The notes beneath the pieces were generated by a model that was not told where the DNA came from, did no database searches, and worked only from the letters and a program-made list of their open reading frames with translations. DNA of 43,695 nucleotides, taken from NCBI GenBank assembly GCA_949289215.1, contig CASENC010000027.1:1-43695 (forward strand), in the 5' to 3' direction. Position 1 is the first letter of the stretch, and every line of letters begins with the position of its first letter. A program made the translations under genes and the position numbers. Of this stretch, positions 10,900 through 18,418 are shown piece by piece. Source of the DNA: an uncultured Bacteroidales bacterium. GTDB taxonomy: Bacteria > Bacteroidota > Bacteroidia > Bacteroidales > Muribaculaceae.

Positions 10900-11601
10900 T
10901 TATTTGCCGTCAAGCAGCATTTCGGCAAGTTTTTGCACGCCGGTGGTGGCCTTTTCGCGGATAATCGTGACAGGCAGATTTCCGGTGTCGGCAGGGTGCG
11001 GGTCGATATAGTAAATGGGCACTCCGCGTCTCACATACGAGATTAGGCTTGCTGCCGGATAAACCACGAGCGAGGTGCCTATCACCACGAATATGTCGGC
11101 TTCCTCGGCAAGTTCGGCAGCCGGGGCGAAATTGGGTACCGATTCCTGGAAAAACACAATGTGCGGGCGTACCGGGTCGCCATACCGGTCTCTGGTATCG
11201 AGCGATGTTTCAAGGCCTCCGCCCGTAACGTCGCGCACGTCATATACGCGTTCGGGATGCGTCATCGAGCGCACTTTCATCAATTCGCCATGCAGGTGCA
11301 GCACGTAAGAACTGCCTGCCCTTTCGTGCAAGTCATCGACGTTTTGTGTTATTATCCTCACATCAAAGTTCTTTTCAAGTTCCTTAAGGCCGTAATGTGC
11401 GGCATTGGGCTTGCAATTCACAAGTTGCTCGCGTCGTTCGTTATAGAAACGGTGTATGAGTGCCGGGTCGCGGCGGAACCCGTCGGCCGATGCCACTTGC
11501 ATCACCGGGTAATTGTCCCATAGCCCTCCGGCATCGCGATATGTGGATAATCCGCTTTCGGCGCTGATTCCGGCTCCTGTTGAAACCACTAATTTTTTCA
11601 T
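10900..11601 (-). CDS. cobB: NAD-dependent protein deacylase, class III sirtuin
   Basis: A 233-residue sirtuin. The NAD-binding motifs GAGISAESG (9-17), TQNVDDLH (85-92) and GTSLVVYPAA are present, with the catalytic His in HLHGEL (H104). FYNERREQL gives Y53 and R56, the Tyr-x-x-Arg pair that in class III sirtuins binds acidic acyl groups such as succinyl-lysine. The four zinc-binding cysteines of typical sirtuins are missing between H104 and R145; only short loops without CxxC remain. The usual FGE motif reads FQE here. As far as I recall, related Bacteroidetes sequences also lack the zinc site. It is transcribed separately from psd behind it and is divergent from the FKBP genes. Confidence 0.93.
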   Translation of the reverse strand: MKKLVVSTGAGISAESGLSTYRDAGGLWDNYPVMQVASADGFRRDPALIHRFYNERREQLVNCKPNAAHYGLKELEKNFDVRIITQNVDDLHERAGSSYVLHLHGELMKVRSMTHPERVYDVRDVTGGGLETSLDTRDRYGDPVRPHIVFFQESVPNFAPAAELAEEADIFVVIGTSLVVYPAASLISYVRRGVPIYYIDPHPADTGNLPVTIIREKATTGVQKLAEMLLDGK

Positions 11602-11694
11602 GACACGTCTGTTTGGTTTTTTAAACTGTTTGAAAATGGTTTATAACTCCATTCATTAATTGCAAATTTAATATTTTTTACTGAAAATATGGTG

Positions 11695-11722
11695 TTTGCG
11701 ATTATATTTAACTCTACCTTTG
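11695..11722 (+). promoter_or_regulatory. probable promoter of the FKBP pair
   Basis: TTTG (11695-11698), 16 nt, TACCTTTG (11715-11722). The spacer is shorter than the usual 19-20 nt. The -7 element is a full match. The start point would be near 11729, which excludes the upstream in-frame ATG at 11689 as the gene start. Confidence 0.5.
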
Positions 11723-11796
11723 TAGCCGATTTGCGGAACAGGCATAACCGACATGGATGCCATGCATTTAAGATAAAATCATTTAAACCGATATAT

Positions 11797-12381
11797 ATGG
11801 ATAAACTTAGCTACGCACTGGGATTAAGCATGGGTAACAACTTCATGCGTTCGGGTATTGAGCATCTCGATTACAGCGACTTCGCCGCCGGGGTCGAAGC
11901 CTCTTACAAAGGCGATTATTCTCAAATGTCGCTCGAAGAAGCAAAACAGACGGTGAATAACTTTTTTGCCGAAATGGAAAACAGGCTGCAAGAGGTGAAC
12001 AAGAAGGCCGGTGAGCAATACCTTGCCGAGAATGCAAAACGCCCCGAAGTGCACACCACGGCAAGCGGGTTGCAATATGAGATTATAAAGGAAGGCGAAG
12101 GCGCATCGCCAAAAGCCACCGACAAGGTGACGGTGCACTATACCGGCGCACTTATCGACGGGCGTGTGTTTGACAGCTCGGTAGAGCGCGGCGAACCTGC
12201 CACATTTGGCGTGTCGCAAGTGATACCCGGCTGGGTTGAGGCCTTGCAGATGATGAAACCAGGTGCCGAGTGGCGCATATTCGTGCCGTCGAACCTTGCT
12301 TATGGCCCGCAGGGCGCAGGGGGGATAATAGGCCCCAATATGACATTGATTTTTGACATTCAATTGATAAAAGTAGGATAA
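11797..12381 (+). CDS. FKBP-type peptidyl-prolyl cis-trans isomerase (cytoplasmic)
   Basis: A 194-residue prolyl isomerase of the FklB/FkpA type. The N-terminal dimerisation part starts MDKLSYALGLSMGNNF and is followed by a charged helix. The C-terminal FKBP domain covers about residues 85-192 and has TVHYTGALIDGRVFDSS, VIPGWVEALQMM and IFVPSNLAYG, which are the core active-site segments. No signal peptide is present with the chosen start. ATG 11797 is chosen over 11689 because the promoter lies between them and because FklB-type proteins begin with this segment. A second FKBP gene follows after 28 nt, so they form a two-gene operon with one cytoplasmic and one exported enzyme. Confidence 0.93.
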   Translation: MDKLSYALGLSMGNNFMRSGIEHLDYSDFAAGVEASYKGDYSQMSLEEAKQTVNNFFAEMENRLQEVNKKAGEQYLAENAKRPEVHTTASGLQYEIIKEGEGASPKATDKVTVHYTGALIDGRVFDSSVERGEPATFGVSQVIPGWVEALQMMKPGAEWRIFVPSNLAYGPQGAGGIIGPNMTLIFDIQLIKVG

Positions 12382-12409
12382 ATAATAACTTTAACAAATC
12401 GACAAAAGG

Positions 12410-13261
12410 ATGAAAAAGATTTCTATTATGGCTGCCGCCGCCATTGTAGCCGTTTCTTCGATGGTGAGCTGCAACGGCGTGGCCGACAGCGGCGAGGTAA
12501 AAACTTCGCTCGACACTTTAAGCATGACCATGGGCGAGATGTATGGATACGGAATGGCCGAACAATACACCCGTTCCGACTCTACTTTCGACAAGAACGC
12601 GTTCATGCGAGGTTTTGAAATGGCTGTCAATGTTGACACTGCCGATGACAGCTATCGTCAAGGTATGTTGATAGGTGCACAAATCATAAACATGGTTAAG
12701 AGCCTTAAAGAACAGCAACAAGTGGAACTTAACACCCATTTGCTTGTGGCTGAATTCAAGAAAGCATTCACAAGCGATTCTTCGGTTAACCCGATGACTA
12801 TGCAGGGCATGGTGAACATGATGATGCAGAAGGAGATACGTGCTGCAAAGGAACGCGACCCGAAGGCTATTGCCAACCGTGAAGCCGGTGAAAAATTCAT
12901 CAAGGAACTTGTTGCCAAGGACTCAACCGTGAAGGTAACTGAAAGCGGTCTTGCCTATAAAGTGGTAAAACCGGGTAACGGAAAGTTGTTCAAGACAACC
13001 GACCGTGTCATGGTGAAATATAAAGGTACTAAAATCGACGGCTCTACGTTTGACGAATCTAAAGAAGCAATTGCAATGAGCCCGATGCGTGTGGTTCGCG
13101 GTTTCAAGGAAGGTTTGCTGATGATGAGCCCGGGTGCTTCTTATATATTATATGTGCCGGGCGACCTTGCTTATGGTGTTGACGGTCAAGGTAGCATAGA
13201 GCCCAACGAAACTCTTATCTTCGAGGTCGAGACCACAGGCGTTGAAGCCAATAAGAAATAA
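12410..13261 (+). CDS. FKBP-type peptidyl-prolyl isomerase, lipoprotein
   Basis: A 283-residue protein with a lipoprotein signal (MKKISIMAAAAIVAVSSMVSC, lipid-modified Cys at residue 21). It is therefore probably anchored in the envelope facing the periplasm. The N-terminal part corresponds to the FKBP dimerisation region. The C-terminal FKBP domain (about 150-280) has VMVKYKGTKIDGSTFDES, VVRGFKEGLLMM and LYVPGDLAYG. It probably helps fold exported proteins. It is co-transcribed with the cytoplasmic paralogue upstream. A hairpin terminator follows at 13301-13351. Confidence 0.92.
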   Translation: MKKISIMAAAAIVAVSSMVSCNGVADSGEVKTSLDTLSMTMGEMYGYGMAEQYTRSDSTFDKNAFMRGFEMAVNVDTADDSYRQGMLIGAQIINMVKSLKEQQQVELNTHLLVAEFKKAFTSDSSVNPMTMQGMVNMMMQKEIRAAKERDPKAIANREAGEKFIKELVAKDSTVKVTESGLAYKVVKPGNGKLFKTTDRVMVKYKGTKIDGSTFDESKEAIAMSPMRVVRGFKEGLLMMSPGASYILYVPGDLAYGVDGQGSIEPNETLIFEVETTGVEANKK

Positions 13262-13300
13262 TAAATAACCAACCCTTGCACATTGCTTTGTGCAGGACAG

Positions 13301-13351
13301 GCAGCTGCCACAAGAGAGGCGCAACTCCCCTTTTGTGGCATCTGCTTTTTA
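13301..13351 (+). terminator. terminator of the FKBP operon
   Basis: gcagctgccacaagag (from 13301) pairs with cttttgtggcatctgc (ending 13345) with mismatches, followed by TTTTT. It lies 40 nt after the second FKBP stop codon. Confidence 0.82.
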
Positions 13352-13436
13352 TTATATAAATGCTCTTAAATGGTTAAAATGTCGAAATTTGAAAACATTT
13401 TGACGCTGAAACAGTCTCTTTGTTGAAAATATGACA

Positions 13437-13444
13437 TATATTTG
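13437..13444 (+). promoter_or_regulatory. -7 element for the Lrp/AsnC gene
   Basis: TATATTTG, a full match, 23 nt before the ATG at 13468. The only TTTG nearby (13419-13422) gives a short 14-nt spacer, so the -33 element is weak. Confidence 0.45.
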
Positions 13445-13467
13445 CATGATATTAAGTCATTATAACA

Positions 13468-13938
13468 ATGGAAAAAATAGACAACCTCGACCGCAAGATA
13501 TTGCAAATAATAATGAAGAACGCGCGCATACCGTCGAAAGATGTCGCTGTGGAATGTGGCGTGTCGCGTGCTGCAATACATCAGCGCATACAACGGATGA
13601 TCGATATGAATGTGATCACCGGCTCGGGATATAATGTCGATCCTAAAGTGCTGGGATATGCTACGTGCACTTATATAGGCGTGAAGCTTGAGCGAGGCTC
13701 GATGTATCGTGATGTGGTGCCTGAATTGGAAAAAATACGTGAAGTGGTGGAGTGCCATTTTACCACAGGTCCATATACGATGCTTATAAAGCTGTATGCA
13801 AAAGACAACCAGCACCTGATGGAGTTGCTTAATGGCAAAATTCAGCATATTCCCGGCGTCACCGAGACCGAAACATTAATTTCGCTTGAAATGAGCATGA
13901 ACAGGGAAATACCGGTTTCGTTTGACGAAGATGAATAA
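13468..13938 (+). CDS. Lrp/AsnC family transcriptional regulator
   Basis: A 156-residue regulator. An N-terminal helix-turn-helix (about 4-55) includes DNLDRKILQIIMKNARI and VSRAAIHQRIQRM, and a C-terminal ligand-binding RAM domain (about 65-145) has TTGPYTMLIKLYAKD and IPGVTETETLISLEM. Such proteins form octamers and sense amino acids. It converges on asnA across 387 bp. In E. coli the asparagine sensor AsnC is next to asnA, so asparagine is the obvious ligand to test, but the family is broad and adjacency is the only evidence. Repeated motifs just downstream may be its sites. Confidence 0.93.
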   Translation: MEKIDNLDRKILQIIMKNARIPSKDVAVECGVSRAAIHQRIQRMIDMNVITGSGYNVDPKVLGYATCTYIGVKLERGSMYRDVVPELEKIREVVECHFTTGPYTMLIKLYAKDNQHLMELLNGKIQHIPGVTETETLISLEMSMNREIPVSFDEDE

Positions 13939-13966
13939 TAATGCTCCGACAATGAGGCATGGTGCC

Positions 13967-14052
13967 TTGTAAAATTGTGCCATTTCGTGAATTTACAACA
14001 ATAAAACGCCGGCAAGGCGCAATTTTACAAAAAAAAGGCGCAATTTTACAAA
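13967..14052. repeat. three copies of a 15-18 bp motif, two direct and one inverted
   Basis: aaggcgcaattttacaaa occurs at 14014-14031 and again at 14035-14052, a 21-bp period or two helical turns. An inverted copy with one change (ttgtaaaattgtgcc) lies at about 13968-13982. Partial copies (aatttacaa near 13990, aattttgtaa near 14076) are also visible. The even spacing fits an oligomeric DNA-binding protein such as the neighbouring Lrp/AsnC regulator; this is an inference. Confidence 0.6.
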
Positions 14053-14084
14053 TGCCGAAGTCTCATAAGTGGTTAATTTTGTAA

Positions 14085-14230
14085 TGCAACATTAACCTTA
14101 GAGAAACTGCTAAAAACCTGTCTTTATGTTAAAGATAAATCTTAAAGGGGATTTTAGACAAATTCAAAAGCTATAATTTCCGTGTTTATTTAGATCCGGT
14201 TGCCTTTGTTAGGTAGCCGGTTTTAATTTT
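14085..14230 (+). ncRNA. candidate small RNA between the Lrp gene and asnA
   Basis: A -7 element TAATTTTG (14074-14081) is followed about 115 nt later by a hairpin. In it, ccggttgcct (14196-14205) pairs with aggtagccgg (14211-14220), allowing G-U pairs, and ttttaatttt follows. No open reading frame fills the interval. This arrangement suits a short independent transcript ending at 14230. No proper -33 element is seen, so the hairpin may instead only terminate the Lrp gene transcript. I do not recognise the RNA. Confidence 0.3.
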
Positions 14231-14245
14231 ATCGTGGGGCGGGTT

Positions 14246-14302
14246 GAAAAATCAGGAATGTGAAATTTTATTGTCCGGATAGCCTTAATTCCACATTCCT
14301 GA
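14246..14302 (-). terminator. terminator of asnA
   Basis: tcaggaatgtgaaatt (14252-14267) pairs with aattccacattcctga (14287-14302) with one mismatch and a 19-nt loop. On the minus strand it is followed by TTTTTC. It begins 24 nt beyond the asnA stop codon. Confidence 0.82.
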
Positions 14303-14325
14303 GTTCTTATTCCTAACCCTCATCA

Positions 14326-15360
14326 TCACATAAGGTGTATCCCGTGCAGGGCGCAAGTGCTGATTTGCTCATCGGGCCAAATGCTGGCCTGAACCTCCCC
14401 TATGTGGGCTTTTTGCAACAAGAACATGCACAGGCGGCTTTGTCCTATGCCGCCGCCAATGGAGTAAGGCAATTCTCCGGCAAGTAGCGACTTGTGGAAA
14501 GGAAGTGACGCGCGGTCGGAGCATTTGCATATTTCAAGTTGTTTCACGAGCGACTCGGCGCTCACGCGCACGCCCATCGATGATAACTCAAATGGCATCT
14601 CAAGTACCGAATCCCAGAAAATGATATCACCGTTTAGGCCTTGGTAGCCATCGCTGTTCTCGGAAATCCAGTCGTCATAGTCGGGGGCACGTCCGTCGTG
14701 TTTTTCCCCGTTGCTCAATTCGGCGCCTATGCCTATGATGAATATAGCTCCGTATTGTCGGGCGGCGCGTGCTTCGCGTTCCCGTGGCGTCAGGGTGGGA
14801 TACATTTGCATCAACTCTTCGGAGTGCAGGAATGTTATCGACTCGGGCAGGCGCGGGGTGATGTGGGGGAATTTCTCATAGATCATCCACTCGGTCTCCC
14901 TGACGGCGCGGAATATCTTGCACACTGTCTGTTTCAAGTATTCGAGCGAGCGGTTTTCTTTCGATATGGTTTGTTCCCAGTCCCATTGATCGACATACAG
15001 CGAGTGCAGGTTGTCAAGTTCTTCCGATGTGCGAATGGCGTTCATGTCGGTGTAAAGCCCATAACCCGGGGCAATGTCATATGCACCAAGTTTCATTCTC
15101 TTCCATTTTGCCAAAGAATGTACCACTTCGGCGCGACGTCCGCCCATGCTGGCAATATTGAATGCTACCGGCGGCTCCACGCCGTTAAGGTCGTCGTTGA
15201 TACCGGTTCCGGCAAGGACAAATAGTGGTGCCGTCACGCGACGCAAGTTCAATTCCCGGGCCAACTGCTTTTGGAAGCAGTCTTTGATTAATTTTATTGC
15301 AACCTCGGTAGTTTCGGGTAACAATTTTTGCTTGTACTTTTTGGGGATTATCAGTGCCAT
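14326..15360 (-). CDS. asnA: aspartate-ammonia ligase (asparagine synthetase A)
   Basis: A 344-residue cytoplasmic enzyme that makes asparagine from aspartate and ammonia using ATP. The fold resembles class II aminoacyl-tRNA synthetases. The typical AsnA segments are all there: VTAPLFVLAGTGINDDLNG, SLAKWKRMKLG, GLYTDMNAIR, YVDQWDWE and the C-terminal GGGIGQSRLCMFLL. Length and start are standard. It stands alone on the minus strand behind a full-consensus promoter (15380-15410) and faces an Lrp/AsnC-type regulator gene. Confidence 0.98.
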   Translation of the reverse strand: MALIIPKKYKQKLLPETTEVAIKLIKDCFQKQLARELNLRRVTAPLFVLAGTGINDDLNGVEPPVAFNIASMGGRRAEVVHSLAKWKRMKLGAYDIAPGYGLYTDMNAIRTSEELDNLHSLYVDQWDWEQTISKENRSLEYLKQTVCKIFRAVRETEWMIYEKFPHITPRLPESITFLHSEELMQMYPTLTPREREARAARQYGAIFIIGIGAELSNGEKHDGRAPDYDDWISENSDGYQGLNGDIIFWDSVLEMPFELSSMGVRVSAESLVKQLEICKCSDRASLPFHKSLLAGELPYSIGGGIGQSRLCMFLLQKAHIGEVQASIWPDEQISTCALHGIHLM

Positions 15361-15379
15361 TGTTCTACTGTTTTGCTTG

Positions 15380-15410
15380 CAAAGATAGGCAAAAAATTAT
15401 ACAATGCAAA
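15380..15410 (-). promoter_or_regulatory. asnA promoter
   Basis: On the minus strand, TTTG (plus 15407-15410), 19 nt, TATCTTTG (plus 15380-15387). Full match to the consensus, with a start point near 15373, leaving a leader of about 13 nt. Confidence 0.78.
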
Positions 15411-15459
15411 TATTTTGTATCATAATGCTATGATTTTGGCAAAAATACTTTCCAAAAGG

Positions 15460-16752
15460 TTATTTGTCCGAGGAGGCTGCATTACTTAGCAAGCGGTGTC
15501 CTATGGCACAATAAAGACATTTGCGAGCTTCGCAATATCGTCGGCGCAGTTGTATGAGGGCTTGTGATGTGAGTGCGTCGGGGCATTTTATGCCGGTCGC
15601 GGTGAATGTTTCCACTATTCTGTTGCGTTCGGGCCGCAGGTTTTCAAGTAGTGTTATTGCGCGTTCGGCCGTCTCATAGTCGCCGCAACGAGAGCCGTAA
15701 GCGTAGTATAGCGGGGCAACGGTATTGATGAGTAAAATATCAATCGAAGCATTGCCCAACACGCGTGCGGGCACCTCGGCAGGCGAGCCGCCAAAGGTGA
15801 AATGCGACGCCCAGTATCCGCTCAATTCCGCCGAGAACAGCCGCCGTAACTCTTTTTCACCCGAGGCTTCGAGAATTGACTGCATGAGGTTGAATCCGCC
15901 CTCGACAAACCGTGCCAGCATGGCAATGCGGCGATATGGGAAATTTTGCGGTCTCACCCTGAACGATTTCCACATCGTCCCGTCCATAGGTTTCAGTTGA
16001 AATTTATTTGACAAGAAATCATATTCGCGAGCCAGGCGCAGGAAATATTCATCGCCACCCGTAGCCGGCATTGAAAAGAAACCGGCCTGCCCGAAGAGCA
16101 GTGCTTCGAGCTGGAAAAGCGAGTCGCTATGTTTATGCAGAAGCCGCAACGGCGTGCGCCTTGCAAGCATTTCAAAAGCATCGTTGTTTATGCCGAAACC
16201 GAGGCTGCGGGCTATGGTAACGTAACATATGTCTTGCCAACTGCCGCAAAATGTGTCGTAAAGCGATGATATGCGTTCCACCTTTTCGTTAAGGCGTTCA
16301 AAAGCAAGCGATTCCACCCATTCGGTAATGGTGATTGACGGTATCTCCTTTATTTTTGCTGCGCAGGGGAGTTCCGATGCCGGGGCATTTATGAGCCTCG
16401 CGTAGCTGTCGTAAAATTGCGGAGAGCATTTCAGCACCATTTGAGGTATGCGCTCGCCGTTGGTGCGCATCACGGGCGCGTCGTCTTTCTCCACCACGTG
16501 CAGGATTACCGAGTCATAAGCCTTGTCGTGATTGTGTCCGTGCCGTTGCCAGTCGGATGCGCGCGAATGTAGTTCCACGTTTCCCACCCACAGCCTGCCG
16601 TCAATTTCTATTTTGGCATTGAAAAAGTCGGGACCTGCGTCGGTGTTTAGCATTCCGGGGTCGATGACACGCACACGGCGGCCATCGTTGGTGGTCATTC
16701 GGTCGGTACTCCACAACTTGTGTTGCCACATATATTGCATCAATCGTTCCAT
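15460..16752 (-). CDS. DUF2851 family protein
   Basis: A protein of about 430 residues of the Bacteroidetes family DUF2851. The family core is seen in MLNTDAGPDFFNAKIEIDG, VGNVELHSRASDW and DSVILHVV, with a Cys-rich C-terminus (RRRYCEARKCLYCAIGHRLL) that could hold a metal or an iron-sulphur site. Biochemical function is not known; the N-terminal half resembles a nuclease-like fold in outline, but I would not press this. I chose the ATG at 16752 over that at 16779 because family members start close to a segment like MQYMWQHKLW; both are possible. It is divergent from the Nudix gene, and no terminator was identified. Confidence 0.82.
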   Translation of the reverse strand: MERLMQYMWQHKLWSTDRMTTNDGRRVRVIDPGMLNTDAGPDFFNAKIEIDGRLWVGNVELHSRASDWQRHGHNHDKAYDSVILHVVEKDDAPVMRTNGERIPQMVLKCSPQFYDSYARLINAPASELPCAAKIKEIPSITITEWVESLAFERLNEKVERISSLYDTFCGSWQDICYVTIARSLGFGINNDAFEMLARRTPLRLLHKHSDSLFQLEALLFGQAGFFSMPATGGDEYFLRLAREYDFLSNKFQLKPMDGTMWKSFRVRPQNFPYRRIAMLARFVEGGFNLMQSILEASGEKELRRLFSAELSGYWASHFTFGGSPAEVPARVLGNASIDILLINTVAPLYYAYGSRCGDYETAERAITLLENLRPERNRIVETFTATGIKCPDALTSQALIQLRRRYCEARKCLYCAIGHRLLSNAASSDK

Positions 16753-16865
16753 ACGGCAATCATTATTTAATTGATGCAAGTTAATGAAAATTCAGCCGTG
16801 CAACAAGTATTATGTCATTATTCAGAATAAAACGCATGCGTTTGTGTAAAAAATACACATCAAAA

Positions 16866-16897
16866 TTTGGAACTGCGCATAATGTGGTTTACCTTTG
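16866..16897 (+). promoter_or_regulatory. promoter of the Nudix-VWA pair
   Basis: TTTG (16866-16869), 20 nt, TACCTTTG (16890-16897), a full consensus match. The start point would be at about 16902-16904, so translation more likely starts at ATG 16920 than at ATG 16905 or 16812. Confidence 0.78.
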
Positions 16898-16919
16898 TGT
16901 TGAAATGACACAAACAAGT

Positions 16920-17630
16920 ATGGAAGAAAAGATATACAGTTATAAATATCCACATCCGGCAATCACTGCCGATAATGTGGTGTTCGGCTTTGATGGCCGA
17001 GATTTGCACATTCTGCTCATAGAGCGCGCTTTTGAACCCTACAAGGGTAGCTGGGCTTTGCCGGGCGGATTTATGCGCATCGACGAGACCGTGGAGCAAT
17101 GCGCCATACGCGAGCTTGCCGAGGAAACCGGTGTGGCCGATGTGTTTCTTGAGCAGTTTCATGTGTTCAGCACAGTGGGGCGAGATCCGCGTGAACGGGT
17201 AGTGACTGTTGCGTTTTATGCACTTGTGCGCAGGTCGGACTATAAACTGATTGCCGGTGACGATGCCGCACGTGCCAATTGGTTTAAAATAGATATGTTG
17301 CCTCCGCTGGCTTTCGACCATGACAAAATCATTGAGATGGCGCGTGAACGCCTTCGCGAACGCTTGCGCACCAAGCCTATAGCTTTCAAGCTGCTTGATG
17401 AAAAATTTTCGATGAGTGAATTGCAACAGTTATATGAAGCCATTAACGGTGTGACATATGACCGAAGGAATTTCCAACGGAAAATGTTCTCGACGGGTTT
17501 GCTCGAAGACCGCGGCCCGAGTCCCGAGCCACAACACAACCGTATTCCTGAGCTGTATAGTTTCAACGAGGAGGAATATCACCGGAAGCACGCCGAAAAC
17601 AAGTCGCGCCGAAATCCGTTTGACTTCTGA
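16920..17630 (+). CDS. Nudix hydrolase fused to winged helix, NrtR/AraR-like regulator
   Basis: A 236-residue protein with an N-terminal Nudix domain and a C-terminal winged-helix domain. The Nudix box is intact (G50-V72: GFMRIDE, seven residues, then RELAEETGV), so hydrolysis of a nucleotide derivative remains possible. The C-terminal part (LPPLAFDHDKIIEMARERL, then DEKFSMSELQQLYEAI and RRNFQRKMF) matches the DNA-binding half of NrtR-type regulators. In other bacteria these control NAD synthesis or, in Bacteroides, arabinose use (AraR). Neither set of target genes is nearby. The VWA gene follows after 45 nt and is probably in the same operon, so it may be its target or partner. Confidence 0.88.
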   Translation: MEEKIYSYKYPHPAITADNVVFGFDGRDLHILLIERAFEPYKGSWALPGGFMRIDETVEQCAIRELAEETGVADVFLEQFHVFSTVGRDPRERVVTVAFYALVRRSDYKLIAGDDAARANWFKIDMLPPLAFDHDKIIEMARERLRERLRTKPIAFKLLDEKFSMSELQQLYEAINGVTYDRRNFQRKMFSTGLLEDRGPSPEPQHNRIPELYSFNEEEYHRKHAENKSRRNPFDF

Positions 17631-17675
17631 TTAGGGCAATAAATAATGAATTACTTATTTTAAAACTATAAAATT

Positions 17676-18356
17676 ATGAAAACAAGAATTTTTAATTTGA
17701 TTATCCTTGACGAGAGCGGCAGCATGAGTTGTGTAAAGCGACAAACCATCGATGGGTGCAACGAAACCATCAACACCATCATCACGGCACAAAAGCAACA
17801 TTCTGACACCCAAGAGCATTTTGTGAGCATTTACGCTTTTCAAGGCGATGGTTCCCGCCCCTCACGCTACATCATTAAGAATGTGGCGGCCGGTGATGTG
17901 CACCACATCTCTGCAAGCGACTATGAGCCATGGGGTTCTACCCCGCTTAACGATGCAGTGGGTTCTACGCTCATCGACTTGAGAACCTGCACCGATGAAT
18001 TCCCACAATCGATAGGTTCGGTGACAATAATCACCGATGGCTACGAGAATGCTTCGTGCCATTACAGCCGCCGGCAAGTGGCCTTGATGATACAAGAATT
18101 AAAAAGCATGGGCTGGAATTTCAATTTCATAGGTGCAAATATCGACGTAGTGGCAACTGCGGCCACTTTTGCCATCGATAATACCCTTGAATTCAGCCAG
18201 GACAGTGAGGGTACCAGACAAATGTTTGAAACCCAGTCACAAAGCCGTATGCGCTACTATGACCGCATCGATGCGTGCATGGCCGACACTTCTGCTCCCG
18301 ATGCTACATTTGCCGAACGGGCTGCAAAAGCATCGAAGGGGTTCTTTAAGAAATGA
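17676..18356 (+). CDS. cytoplasmic von Willebrand factor A domain protein
   Basis: A 226-residue protein that is essentially one VWA domain. The metal-ion-dependent adhesion site is complete: D12-x-S14-x-S16 in DESGSM, Thr89 in GSTPLND and Asp121 in IITDGYE. There is no signal peptide or membrane segment, so it acts in the cytoplasm. Similar stand-alone VWA proteins occur next to ATPases or phosphatases of conflict or chelatase systems, but none is here. The only neighbour on the same strand is the NrtR-like Nudix gene. The last 40 residues (YYDRIDAC to GFFKK) are helical and basic. The domain is certain, the role unknown. Confidence 0.9.
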   Translation: MKTRIFNLIILDESGSMSCVKRQTIDGCNETINTIITAQKQHSDTQEHFVSIYAFQGDGSRPSRYIIKNVAAGDVHHISASDYEPWGSTPLNDAVGSTLIDLRTCTDEFPQSIGSVTIITDGYENASCHYSRRQVALMIQELKSMGWNFNFIGANIDVVATAATFAIDNTLEFSQDSEGTRQMFETQSQSRMRYYDRIDACMADTSAPDATFAERAAKASKGFFKK

Positions 18357-18363
18357 AAAAAAT

Positions 18364-18402
18364 AATGAGGAATTAGGCATGATGACCTAATTCCTCATTT
18401 TT
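18364..18402. terminator. bidirectional terminator
   Basis: aatgaggaattagg (from 18364) and cctaattcctcatt (ending 18399) form a perfect 14-bp stem with an 8-nt loop. A T run follows on the plus strand and T-rich sequence on the minus strand. It separates the convergent VWA and beta-barrel genes. Confidence 0.9.
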
Positions 18403-18418
18403 CCTTATATTTCAAGGA

